The notes under the pieces are model-generated. The model was given only the letters and a program-made list of their open reading frames with translations. It searched no databases and had not been told where the DNA came from. A DNA stretch of 64,000 nt from JAGWBF01 sp965116325. Its GTDB lineage: Bacteria; Chloroflexota; Dehalococcoidia; Lucifugimonadales; JAGWBF01. Positions 43,509 through 52,800 of the stretch are shown here, piece after piece; the stretch's first letter is position 1; each line of letters opens with the position of its first letter. Location of the stretch: the NCBI GenBank assembly GCA_965116325.1, contig OZ220675.1:1736001-1800000 (forward strand), given 5' to 3'. Both the position numbers and the translations under genes were made by a program.

Positions 43509-44036
43509 CTACCCCTTCCTTAGCTCCTCCAGGAGGACATCGACGGTGGCTTGGTCCTGGGACCTGCTGGCGGGATGGGAATACTTCAGCAGCCCCTGTT
43601 CATCAATGATGAAATCACCACCAAGCTGCATGATGTCGTCGTGTCCTCCCCACACCCACCTTCCCTTCAAGAGCAGCCTGAGGAACTCCAGCGCCGCGCC
43701 CACGTTGAACACATCCCTGAATGACCCACGGCGGACGCCATAGGCCCGGTAGGTCTCCAGCCTGGAGTCGGACAGGATGGGGAAGGCAAGGCGCATATCC
43801 TCTATCTGCCCCTTCAACCTATGCAGGGGTTCGAAGGAAACGGCGACTACCTCTGCCCCCATCTCCCTGATCTCCTCGTATCGCTGCTGCAACTGCAGCA
43901 GGTGGTCCCGCCCCGCAAGTCAGCAGTTGTGGCGGGAGAACACCAGGACGGTACGACGCCCCAGCAAATCGCTGAGGGCGACCGGGTGGCCGGTGGTGGA
44001 CGCCAGCCTGAATTCTGGCGCAGGCTGTCCGAGCAT
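43509..44036 (-). CDS. Peroxiredoxin-like protein with probable in-frame selenocysteine (TGA at codon 39)
   Basis: From ATG 44036 the frame reads MLGQPAPEFRLASTTGHPVA... to VLVFSRHNC, then TGA (43922-43920), then LAGRDHLLQLQQRYEEIREM... without another stop to 43509, 175 codons plus stop. The two halves are one AhpC/TSA-type redoxin: the N-terminal entry strand is before the TGA, while 'VVAVSFEP', 'FPILSDSRLETYRAYGV' and 'FIIDEQGLLKYSH' come after. Against the common family pattern FLRHFGCPFCREH, the TGA falls exactly on the peroxidatic cysteine; the second Cys is Gly. A hairpin lies 18 bases past the TGA. Selenocysteine is the simplest reading; a nonsense mutation is the alternative. Length fits the family only if the TGA is read through. 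Confidence 0.7.
43884..43901 (-). promoter_or_regulatory. Candidate bacterial SECIS hairpin
   Basis: On the minus strand CTGCTG-CAGTTG-CAGCAG (43901-43884) forms a 6-bp stem whose 6-base loop contains GU. It begins 18 bases after the TGA codon, within the distance range of bacterial SECIS elements. The bases also encode LLQLQQ, so chance is possible. Confidence 0.45.
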
Positions 44037-44133
44037 CGGTCCTGCCTTTCTGCGTTGGACGGACGCTGACCGGGCGCCCGTCCCAGGACCTCATTTCTTG
44101 GAAGGTCCTCCTGAATATATTATCCTAGCCAGT

Positions 44134-44973
44134 ATGATCATCGATTTCCACACTCACATTTTCCCTGCCTCCCTTCGGGACAATCGGCAGCGCTACCTGG
44201 AGCTGGATGCTACCTTCGCCGCCCTCTACTCCAACCCCAAGGCCAAACTGGGCACTGCCGAAGAGCTGGTGGCCTCCATGGACGAAGCCAGCGTAGATAA
44301 GGCGGTCGTCATGGGTGTGGGCTGGACCCATCCCTATGTGGCGAGGGAAGCCAACGACTACATCATCGAGTCCGTGCGCAGGTACCCGTCCAGGCTCATT
44401 GGCTTCTGCTCCGTCAACCCGGCCTGGGGAAAAGGTGCCGTTGAAGAGGCAGAGCGGTGCGCAGCCTCTGGCCTGAGGGGCATCGGAGAGCTCCACGCCG
44501 ACTCCCAGGGGTTCGACGTAGCTGACCGTGAAACGTTGGCGCCCCTTATGGACCTGGCGATGAGGCGGGACCTTCCCGTCCTGGTGCACAGCTCCGAGCC
44601 GGTGGGCCACGCATATCCGGGCAAGGGCACGACCACCCCGGACCTGCTGTACAAGATGGTGCGTAACTTCCCCGACAACATCATCATCTGCGCCCACTGG
44701 GGCGGCGGCCTTCCCCTTTACACACTTATGCCCGAGCTGCCGGCCGAGCTCCGGAATGTCTATTTCGATAGCGCGGCGTCGCCCTTCCTGTACCACCCCG
44801 CCATCTATTCCATCGTCACAGAGGTGGCGGGCCCCGATCACATCCTGTTCGGCACCGACCATCCCCTTCTCTCCTATAAGCGGTCCCTGGACTACCTGGA
44901 GGAGGCCCACCTGGACCCCGAACCACGGGAACGCATCCTGGGCAGGAACGCCCAGGAGCTGCTGGGCCTCTAG
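44134..44973 (+). CDS. Amidohydrolase-2 family protein (TatD/ACMSD-like metal hydrolase)
   Basis: The 279-residue protein starts MIIDFHTHIFPASLRDNRQR, with the HxH metal motif. Further ligands: His in 'PVLVHSSEPVGH', 'IIICAHWGGGLPLY' and Asp in 'HILFGTDHPLLSY'. The frame is open upstream, but the motif fixes the start at ATG 44134. A TATTAT (44118-44123) lies only 10 bases before the ATG with TTCTTG 17 bases further up, so the mRNA may be nearly leaderless. The thpR gene follows after 20 bases. Substrate unknown. Confidence 0.88.
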   Translation: MIIDFHTHIFPASLRDNRQRYLELDATFAALYSNPKAKLGTAEELVASMDEASVDKAVVMGVGWTHPYVAREANDYIIESVRRYPSRLIGFCSVNPAWGKGAVEEAERCAASGLRGIGELHADSQGFDVADRETLAPLMDLAMRRDLPVLVHSSEPVGHAYPGKGTTTPDLLYKMVRNFPDNIIICAHWGGGLPLYTLMPELPAELRNVYFDSAASPFLYHPAIYSIVTEVAGPDHILFGTDHPLLSYKRSLDYLEEAHLDPEPRERILGRNAQELLGL

Positions 44974-44993
44974 AAGGCCGGAGAGGGATCGAT

Positions 44994-45569
44994 TTGCGCA
45001 CCTTCATCTCTGCCGGCATCCCGGAGGAAGCAAGGGAAAGGTTGGCCTCGTTCCTGTCCCATCTTCGAGCTATGGACCTTGAGAAGCTGCGATGGGTCCA
45101 GCCCGAGGCCATGCACCTGACGCTGAAGTTTTTGGGCGAGATCGACCAAGACAAGGTGAGGCCGGTGCTCTTGGCGATGAAAGAGAGCTGCAAGGGGACA
45201 TCACCCCTCGAGCTGTCCACCGGAGGGCTTGGGTGCTTTCCGAACCGAAGGTCGCCGCAGGTGGTGTGGCTGGGGCTCGAGGGGGATATGGAGGCTTTGA
45301 CTGAGCTCCACGCAAAGCTGGACGGGGAGCTGCACCGCACAGCCGATCTGCCGCTGGAGAATCGCCCCTTCAGGCCCCATCTGACCTTAGCAAGGGTTCG
45401 AAGAGGCGCAACCGAGGCAGAGCGACGGCAAATATGGGAGTCCATCGAGTCCACGCCGCCACCACAAACCATCACCTGGCAGGTATCCCAGCTATCCCTG
45501 GTGCACAGCACCCTTCTTCCCCAAGGCCCCCAGTACCGCACCCTGGGGTCAGCGACTCTGGGAGGGTAA
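44994..45569 (+). CDS. thpR: RNA 2',3'-cyclic phosphodiesterase (2H family)
   Basis: This 191-residue protein has the two HxTx motifs of 2H phosphoesterases: HLTLKFLG and HLTLARV. ThpR/LigT opens 2',3'-cyclic phosphates on RNA ends and can ligate tRNA halves in vitro. The start is a TTG (MRTFISAGIPEEARERLASF) preceded by GGAGAGGG. It is 20 bases behind the amidohydrolase on the same strand. Confidence 0.93.
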   Translation: MRTFISAGIPEEARERLASFLSHLRAMDLEKLRWVQPEAMHLTLKFLGEIDQDKVRPVLLAMKESCKGTSPLELSTGGLGCFPNRRSPQVVWLGLEGDMEALTELHAKLDGELHRTADLPLENRPFRPHLTLARVRRGATEAERRQIWESIESTPPPQTITWQVSQLSLVHSTLLPQGPQYRTLGSATLGG

Positions 45570-45661
45570 AGCCCAACGGCGCGCTGTCCGTTGTGACGGG
45601 AGGTGGACATCACCGATCGCGGATGGCGCCAGACCAGCATCGATTAGGCTACGGACCGGTA

Positions 45662-46243
45662 CTAGGTGCGCTGTATGACCCCGCAGGCGACGCGATCGCC
45701 CGTATCCGACTCCTTTTCGCCGTAGGCGTCGGGTTTTTCGTGCACAATAATGGCGGAGCCGTCGTCGTCGAATAGGGAACGGCGGGGACCAGCGTCCAGG
45801 ATGACGCCTTGGGTGAAGAAGTCGGCGCGGGCGGAACCGTCGGAAGCAGCATATATGTTGGGCAGGTCTCCCCCGTGGCCTCCCGTCAATTCTCCTCGCT
45901 TCCAAGTTGGATGGATAAGTCCATGCTCCGCGTCTTCGGGATTGAAGTGATCGCCGGCGGCATCGAAGTCGGGTGTACATGAGCCGACCTCATGAATAAT
46001 GAAGGCGTGTCCCCCTGGCTCAAGACCCCTCACGTTGGCCATGACCAAGACTCCAGTGGCTGCCTGCCGGAAGGTCACCGTTCCCATGGCATCGCCAGCG
46101 GGCGACTGCAGCGTGGCCGCAGCCGTCAGACCTACGGTAGGTTCAACGTCCCCTCCCCGCTGGACGGTCAGCAGGAACACCGCGACGAATATTATTATCG
46201 CTATCGGCACCAGGAAAATGACCAGATAAAATCTCTTGGGCAT
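45662..46243 (-). CDS. sodC: Cu/Zn superoxide dismutase, membrane-anchored or exported
   Basis: This 193-residue protein begins MPKRFYLVIFLVPIAIIIFV and has a single N-terminal membrane segment, so the enzyme lies outside the cytoplasmic membrane. The SOD fold shows 'HAFIIHEVGSC' (Cu-ligand histidines and the disulfide Cys), 'GDHFNPEDAEHG', 'GGHGGDLPNIYA' (zinc loop), 'SAIIVHEKPDAYGEKESDTG' (Cu ligand His) and 'RVACGVIQ' (second Cys). It converts superoxide to peroxide and oxygen. ATG 46243 has GGAGGTG seven bases upstream; an in-frame GTG lies three codons earlier. Divergent from pyrB. Confidence 0.94.
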   Translation of the reverse strand: MPKRFYLVIFLVPIAIIIFVAVFLLTVQRGGDVEPTVGLTAAATLQSPAGDAMGTVTFRQAATGVLVMANVRGLEPGGHAFIIHEVGSCTPDFDAAGDHFNPEDAEHGLIHPTWKRGELTGGHGGDLPNIYAASDGSARADFFTQGVILDAGPRRSLFDDDGSAIIVHEKPDAYGEKESDTGDRVACGVIQRT

Positions 46244-46566
46244 TTTGGTCACCTCCTCGGCTCAGTGGCGTAAGAATGGGCCGAGTCGTTCGTTTCTTCT
46301 TGCAGATATTATGAGCTTTCAAAGTTTTGCAGTTGAAACAAAGCCTGTCAAGAAAACCCTGCGTGGCCGTTTTTGGTCGCTTCAGATGGTGTCGCCTTCA
46401 AGCGGGAACGAGCATGGAAGCTCCCGCAGCCTGCGACGATCGCCAGCATCAGAAGTGATAAGGTGCCCTCTGTTGTTGGCCCCAATGTCCTGTGCTACGA
46501 TGTCTGTTAGGCCTCTTTCAGGCTACCGGGAGCTGTCTATCGCGAATCTAGAGGGGCATCTTGTCC
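46244..46566. other. Divergent intergenic region between sodC and pyrBI
   Basis: These 323 bases must hold promoters for both genes. No PyrR attenuator or clear sigma-70 box was identified. A CATAAT with TTCAAC 18 bases upstream on the minus strand (about 46298-46327) is a weak candidate for sodC. Confidence 0.35.
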
Positions 46567-47949
46567 ATGTACAGAGGCAGCTTGACCACCATCGATGACC
46601 TGTCCACCAGCCAGATCGAAGATGTGCTCGACCTGGCCCAGGAGATGGAGCAAAACCGGGCTAGCTTTCGCGGCGTAGCGTCCCACCTACTTATGGCTAA
46701 CCTGTTCTTCGAACCCAGCACCCGTACCAGGGGGTCCTTCGAGTCTGCCATGAAACGCCTTGGCGGCGATGTGGTCGGCACCTCCGATGCCGGGTCCACT
46801 TCCATGACCAAGGGTGAGTCCCTGGCTGATACGGTGCGCATCTGGAGCAGCTACGCCGACCTGATGGTCATCCGGCACCCGTGGGAAGGAGCCGCCCGGC
46901 TGGCGTCCGAGTTCAGCGATGTGCCCGTAATCAACGCCGGAGACGGCAGCCACGAGCATCCAACCCAGACCCTCCTGGACTTGTACACTCTCAGGAAGGA
47001 GTTCGGGACCCTGCGGGGCAAGAAGATCGTCCTGTGCGGTGACCTGAAAAACGGACGCACCGTCCACTCCCTCGTGTATGCCCTCCTCCGGTTCGGCGCG
47101 GTGATTATCTTCGTCCCCGGGGAAGGCCTGGGACTTCCCGACCATGTTATCCACAAGATCGAATACGACTATCAGCTACCCATACAGCAAATACGCCACA
47201 GGGGCCTTGAAGCCCTCTATTCGCGTACCAGGAGAGGCCGGGAGGAAGAGGTGGATGCCATCTACATGACGCCCAGCTATCCCCACACCCTGACGCTGTT
47301 TGACTCCATGGATTTGCGCATGGAAAAGGGCGAGACCTTTGCCCTCTATGCAACCCGGCGCCAGGGGGAGAGGGAAGCGCCGGTCGAGAATGAACGTCCC
47401 GGCGCCTACCCACGCATCGACCGTTCCATTCTCAGGATGTCCGACTTCTCCAAGGCCTTTGTGCTGCATCCCCTTCCAAGAGTGGATGAGCTGTCCCCCG
47501 GCATCGATGACGACCCCCGGAGCAGGTACTTCCAGCAGGCAAGCAATGGCGTGCCGGTGCGCATGTCCCTCATCGCCCTTATGCTGGGCTTGTACCCGTG
47601 GAGCAAGGCCTCCCGTGGGGACGAAGGCGATGCCCCGGCGGGAGTCTCGTGGGATGATCCTGGGGACATTGTCTGCGACAACGCCGACTGCGCGGCCGTC
47701 CAAGAGACTCGAAACGCGGCCCGCAGCTTCAGCATCTACCAGCGTCCCTTCATCCGGCTGGTGTGCAGCTACTGCGAGCGGGAGACCATCCCCTCCTACT
47801 TCTCCTATCCCTTCGGGGAGGTCTATCATCCGATGACCGATTTTCCCGGGGAGCGGGTAGATGCCGGACGCTTCGGGTTTTACAAGGATATAGCCACCGC
47901 GCAGGCCAGGGGCCTGCGCCAACCCAAGAGGGTGGACCAGGAAGGATAG
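46567..47949 (+). CDS. pyrB: Aspartate carbamoyltransferase fused to PyrI-type zinc domain
   Basis: The 460-residue protein joins aspartate and carbamoyl phosphate in pyrimidine synthesis. The catalytic part (1-350) has STRT (51-54) in 'FEPSTRTRGSF', 'DGSHEHPTQTLLDLYTL' and 'FVLHPLPRVDEL'. The last 100 residues carry C370, C375, C400 and C403 in CDNADC and CSYCE, the zinc motif of the regulatory subunit PyrI. The nucleotide-binding part of PyrI is not seen, so this is a PyrB plus zinc-domain fusion as in the short Thermotoga-type enzyme. Allosteric CTP control is therefore doubtful. ATG 46567 or the TTG at 46561 could be the start. carA follows in 11 bases. Confidence 0.92.
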   Translation: MYRGSLTTIDDLSTSQIEDVLDLAQEMEQNRASFRGVASHLLMANLFFEPSTRTRGSFESAMKRLGGDVVGTSDAGSTSMTKGESLADTVRIWSSYADLMVIRHPWEGAARLASEFSDVPVINAGDGSHEHPTQTLLDLYTLRKEFGTLRGKKIVLCGDLKNGRTVHSLVYALLRFGAVIIFVPGEGLGLPDHVIHKIEYDYQLPIQQIRHRGLEALYSRTRRGREEEVDAIYMTPSYPHTLTLFDSMDLRMEKGETFALYATRRQGEREAPVENERPGAYPRIDRSILRMSDFSKAFVLHPLPRVDELSPGIDDDPRSRYFQQASNGVPVRMSLIALMLGLYPWSKASRGDEGDAPAGVSWDDPGDIVCDNADCAAVQETRNAARSFSIYQRPFIRLVCSYCERETIPSYFSYPFGEVYHPMTDFPGERVDAGRFGFYKDIATAQARGLRQPKRVDQEG

Positions 47950-47960
47950 AACAACAGAAA

Positions 47961-49154
47961 ATGATTCCGACAAATGGAGGAAATGGAGCGGCGCCCAAGG
48001 CTACGTACCTCGTGCTAGAGGATGGCTCCGTGTACCAGGGGGAGTCCTTCGGCGCCGACGTGTCCGCCCACGGCGAGGTTGTGTTCAACACCGGGATGAC
48101 GGGCTACCAGGAGGCCCTGACCGATCCCTCCTACGCCGGGCAGATCGTCGTGCTCACCTATCCTTTGGTGGGCAACTACGGCACCAATAGCTTGGACGTC
48201 GAGTCCAGGCAGGTGCAGGTCGCCGGATTTGTCGTCCGGGAGCACTGCGAAAGTCCCAGCCACGCCCTGAGCGACGCTACTCTGCACCAGTTCTTGCAGG
48301 AACGGGGCACCCCCGGGATATCCGGGGTAGATACCAGGTCCATCACAAAGAAGCTCCGCAGCCGTGGTGTGATGATGGGAATGATCATCCCCGCCGAAGA
48401 GGTGGATGAGGTCAGCCCGGAAAAGTGGAGGCAGGTATCCGAGGAGACGTCCAGCCGCATTGCCGAGGCTGCGCTGGCCCGTTTGAAGAATGTCGTCTCC
48501 TACGAAGACGTTGACTATGTGAGCAGGGTGACTACCGACTCCCCCTATACCTGGGAGCCCGCCAGCGACCCGGCTGGCCGTAAGCCCCGCATCGTCGTGG
48601 GGGACTACGGCGTCAAGTACAACATCCTGCGACTGCTGCACCAGCGGGGTTGCGAGGTGGTCACGGTGCCCTGCACAGCCTCCGCCGGGGAGGTGCTGGC
48701 CCTGGAGCCGTCGGGTGTGCTGCTGTCCCCTGGACCCGGGAATCCAGCGCTGCTGAGCTATATGGTAGAGAACGTGGGCCAGCTAATCGGCCGGGTGCCC
48801 CTCATGGGTATATGCCTGGGACACCAGATCGTTGCCCGGGCTCTCGGGGCCTCCACATTCAAGCTGAAGTTCGGGCACCGCGGGGCGAACCACTCGGTGC
48901 AGGATGTCAGCACAGGACGGGTTTACATTACCGCCCAGAATCACGGATATGCCGTAGAGCTGGAAACCCTGCCCGAAGAGCTGGAAGTCACCCATCTGAA
49001 TTTGAACGACGGGACCGTTGAGGGTCTGCGCCACCGCTCCCTTCCCGTCATCACGATACAGTACCACTCGGAAGCATCCCCCGGTCCCCGGGACAATGAG
49101 TACCTGTTCGACCGTTTCCTCGACCTGGTAGCCGATCCCTCTGCCGGCCGGTAG
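47961..49154 (+). CDS. carA: Carbamoyl phosphate synthase small subunit
   Basis: This 397-residue glutaminase subunit supplies ammonia to CarB. The N-terminal CPSase domain begins 'TYLVLEDGSVYQGESFGADV'. The class I amidotransferase domain has 'LSPGPGNPAL', the nucleophile in 'MGICLGHQIVARALGA' and the His-Glu pair in 'TIQYHSEASPGP'. The reading frame is open upstream into pyrB, but ATG 47961 gives the normal N-terminus. It is the second gene of the pyrimidine block. Confidence 0.96.
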   Translation: MIPTNGGNGAAPKATYLVLEDGSVYQGESFGADVSAHGEVVFNTGMTGYQEALTDPSYAGQIVVLTYPLVGNYGTNSLDVESRQVQVAGFVVREHCESPSHALSDATLHQFLQERGTPGISGVDTRSITKKLRSRGVMMGMIIPAEEVDEVSPEKWRQVSEETSSRIAEAALARLKNVVSYEDVDYVSRVTTDSPYTWEPASDPAGRKPRIVVGDYGVKYNILRLLHQRGCEVVTVPCTASAGEVLALEPSGVLLSPGPGNPALLSYMVENVGQLIGRVPLMGICLGHQIVARALGASTFKLKFGHRGANHSVQDVSTGRVYITAQNHGYAVELETLPEELEVTHLNLNDGTVEGLRHRSLPVITIQYHSEASPGPRDNEYLFDRFLDLVADPSAGR

Positions 49155-49329
49155 CTTCCCAATTTGCGCAAAAGATGCATTCGTTCCTATGGCGGCTCAT
49201 GCCGCCTTGGTGAGAGAATCTTCGCTATGCCTTGCCCGGCTACGGCAAGAGGCAATTGGTCGGTGTCGAATTAGGGTTCATTTACAGGATTTGGCAATTT
49301 CGGGTACTGCTATTTGTGGAGGTCCATTT

Positions 49330-49743
49330 ATGTCCTTTGCCCATTTCATACTGGAGGAGGGGGTGGAGTTGGAAATGGAGTCCGAGATAGGGGATGTCAT
49401 AGTAGCTCTCGACACCGACGTCCCGGTCTTCACCTATCAGGACTACGAGTTCCATGTGAGGCCTAAGGGAGGCGTGATCGGTTCCAAGTGGAGGCTGGAC
49501 GTCAAAGCCGCCGAGGACCGACGGGGAGAAAACCCCTGGACATCTGTCGGTTTCATAGAAGTAGATAAGATGTCTGAAGGGGGCACCGTTCTCAGGGTCC
49601 CTCCCTGGAACGAATGGTGTGAATCTCATTCGAAGCTTTATGGAAGAGAGGGAGACCTCTTTGCCAGCTTCATATTTCAGCTCCTGAACGCCTTTAAGGC
49701 GCGGGGGCTGGTCAATCTGCCAGCGCATTTGCCCACTTCCTGA
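49330..49743 (+). CDS. Small protein of unknown function between carA and carB
   Basis: A 137-residue protein starts MSFAHFILEEGVELEMESEI with GGAGG seven bases before the ATG. It looks alpha/beta, with 'VIVALDTDVPVFTYQDYEFH' and 'SKWRLDVKAAEDRRGENPWT'. A cysteine and histidines ('EWCESHSKLYG') near residue 95 could bind metal but are isolated. It is flanked by gaps of about 175 and 127 bases, so it may have its own promoter. Not part of the standard carAB operon; family not recognised. Confidence 0.6.
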   Translation: MSFAHFILEEGVELEMESEIGDVIVALDTDVPVFTYQDYEFHVRPKGGVIGSKWRLDVKAAEDRRGENPWTSVGFIEVDKMSEGGTVLRVPPWNEWCESHSKLYGREGDLFASFIFQLLNAFKARGLVNLPAHLPTS

Positions 49744-49870
49744 AGCAGGCGGTACCGCAGCGCTGGATCCCTTTTCGTAATCGCAGCACCCCCCTGACGG
49801 GCGGTTATGCTCGCCTTGTGCCACCAATGTGGACAGGGTAAGATACCCGTCAGCAAAGCGGGGAGTGGGA

Positions 49871-52800
49871 ATGGTTTCCAAGCCGTCCAAGGTGCTGGTG
49901 ATAGGCTCCGGCGCCATCGTCATCGGCCAGGCAGCGGAGTTCGACTACGCCGGCACCCAGGCCTGCAAGGCCCTCCGGGAAGAGGGTGTCGAGACCGTCC
50001 TGGTCAACTCCAACCCCGCCACCATCATGACGGACCGGGACATTGCCGACATGGTGTACATCGAGCCTCTGACCGTCGATGTGATGGACCGGGTGCTGGC
50101 CCGGGAGAAACCCGATGGCATCCTTCCCACCCTGGGGGGACAGACCGGCCTCAACCTGGCGGTCGATATAGCCCAAGCCGGTCTCTTGGATAAGCACAAT
50201 GTGCGCCTGCTGGGAACGCGCCTGGAGACTATCCGCAACGCCGAAGACCGGGAGCTGTTCCGCAAACTCCTGGCGGACCTGGGAGAGCACCAACCGCCCA
50301 GCACCACCGTCGAGTCCATGGAAGAGGCCCGGCAAATCGCCAGGGACATGGGGCTGCCCCTGGTAATCCGCCCCGCCTACACCCTGGGCGGGACCGGAGG
50401 CGGCATTGCCTACACCACGGAGCAGTTCGAAGCCATAGCGGGCGGTGGCTTGGCCGCCAGCCCTATTCACCAGGTACTCCTGGAACGCTCCCTGGTGGGG
50501 TGGAAAGAGCTGGAGTTCGAGGTGATGCGGGACTCGGCGGACAACTGCATCACCATCTGTAACATGGAAAACCTGGACCCAATGGGTGTGCACACCGGGG
50601 ACAGCATCGTGGTCGCGCCCAGCCAGACCCTGTCGGACAAGGAATACCAGATGCTCAGGTCGGCCAGCCTGCGCATAATTCGGGCCCTTGGTATCGAGGG
50701 GGGATGCAACATCCAGTTCGCCCTGCCCCCCCATCCCCTGGTGGCTGAAGCCATCCCCGGTGAGTGGAAGCCCGACGCTCCTTACTACGTCATTGAGGTT
50801 AACCCCAGGGTAAGTCGCAGCTCTGCCCTGGCCAGCAAAGCGACGGGGTACCCTATCGCCCGGGTAGCAGCCAAGATCGCCGTGGGAAAGCACCTGGATG
50901 AGATACCCAATGAGGTGACCATGCGCACCAAGGCCGCTTTCGAGCCGGCCCTGGACTACTGTGTGGTCAAGATACCCCGGTGGCCCTTCGACAAGTTTCC
51001 CGCCGGGGACCGCACGACCACAACCCAGATGAAGGCCACCGGCGAGGTTATGGCCATAGACCGGAGCTTCGAAGCTGCCCTGCAAAAGGCGGTCCGCTCC
51101 CTGGAGATCTCGGGGCGCTCCCTCATGTGGGAAGACCCGAACTGGCGGGATGGCGTGAACGGAGGCACTCCCCCCAGTCCTCAGATTCCCACAGATATGC
51201 GCCTGTGGGAGGTTATGCATCTTCTTCGCAGGGGTATGGGCCCTGCTGAGGCCACCACCACCACTTTCATCGATCCCTGGTTCACCAACGCCCTTTCCAG
51301 GATCGTGCAGATGGAGGGACGTCTCCTGGGCGAGTCCCTGACGCCTGAGCTTCTCTGGAAGGCTAAGCGCCTGGGCTTCTCGGACAGCCAAGTGGGTACC
51401 ATGGCGGACAAGCTGGATGAGCAGGTGCGCGACCTGCGCCACCGCTGGAACATCACCCCGGTTTACAAGATGGTGGACACATGTGCAGCCGAATTCGAAG
51501 CGGTCACGCCCTACTACTACAGCACCTACGAGCAGGAGAACGAAGCCCCTCCCCTGGAAGGGCCCAAGGCCCTGGTTGTAGGTAGCGGGCCGATCCGAAT
51601 CGGCCAGGGCATCGAGTTCGACTACTGCAGCGTGCACGCCGCCTGGGCCCTGGGAGCTGAGAACGTCCAGAGCATCCTGGTGAACTCAAACCCCGAGACC
51701 GTCTCCACCGACTTCGACACCAGCAGCCGCTTGTACTTCGAACCCCTGGATGAAGAGGGCCTGCGGGACATCATAGAAAACGAAACGGGAGAGGGGTCTC
51801 CGCCTCCGTGCCTGGTGCAGTTCGGCGGGCAGACTGCCATAAACCTTTCCCAGAGCCTGGACCGGGCCGGGCTTCCTATCCTGGGTTCAGGGGCCGAGGC
51901 CATAGACATCGCCTCGGACCGCCACAAGTTCGAAGAGTTCCTATCCCGCCTGGGCATCCCCCAGCCCCCGGGTGCAGGCGTGTCCTCGGTGGAGGAAGCC
52001 CTGAGGGTCGCCCAGGACATCGGCTACCCCGTGGTGGTGCGCCCCAGCTATGTGCTGGGGGGCCGTGCTATGGAGATCGTACAGAACGCGACTGAGCTGA
52101 TCCGCTACTTGTCCATGGCTACCGAGGTGGGCCAGGGAAAGCCCGTCCTCATCGACAAGTATATGGAAGGCAAGGAGTGCGAGGTCGATGCGATCTGCGA
52201 CGGCCAGGAGGTACTGGTCCCCGGCATCATGGAGCACATAGAGCGGGCGGGGGTCCACAGCGGCGATTCTATGGCTATATATCCTGGCCTGAACCTGTCC
52301 CCCCAAGAGGTCGACACCATAGTGGACTACACAACCCGCATCGGGATGGGCTTGGGTGTGTTGGGGCTGATGAACATCCAGTTCGTCATCCTTGGAGGTC
52401 CCCCCTACCGCAGCCCCCGCCAGCCCAGGGAGACGGATGGGGAGACCTCGGTATATGTCCTTGAGGTCAACCCCCGTTCCAGCAGGACGGTCCCCTTCAT
52501 CTCCAAGGTCACGGGCGTGCCGGTGGTCAACCTGGCCACCCGGGCCATGCTGGGAAGGACCCTGAAGGAGATGGGCTACAAGGGCGGTCTGTGGAAGCGC
52601 CAGAGCGTAACGGCAATAAAGGCCCCCGTGTTCTCCATGTCCAAGCTCATCGGGGTGGACTGGTACATGGGGCCGGAGATGAAGTCCACGGGCGAGGTCA
52701 TGGGGGTTGACGAGGAGTTCGCACCTGCCTTGGCCAAGGCCCTGAAGGCGGCGGGGCTGACCCTCAGTTCCGGCAGCGGGGTGCTTCTAAGCATCGCCGA

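Noticed and set aside
49850..51637. 595-codon minus-strand frame
   Set aside because: Antisense shadow of carB, low-complexity composition.
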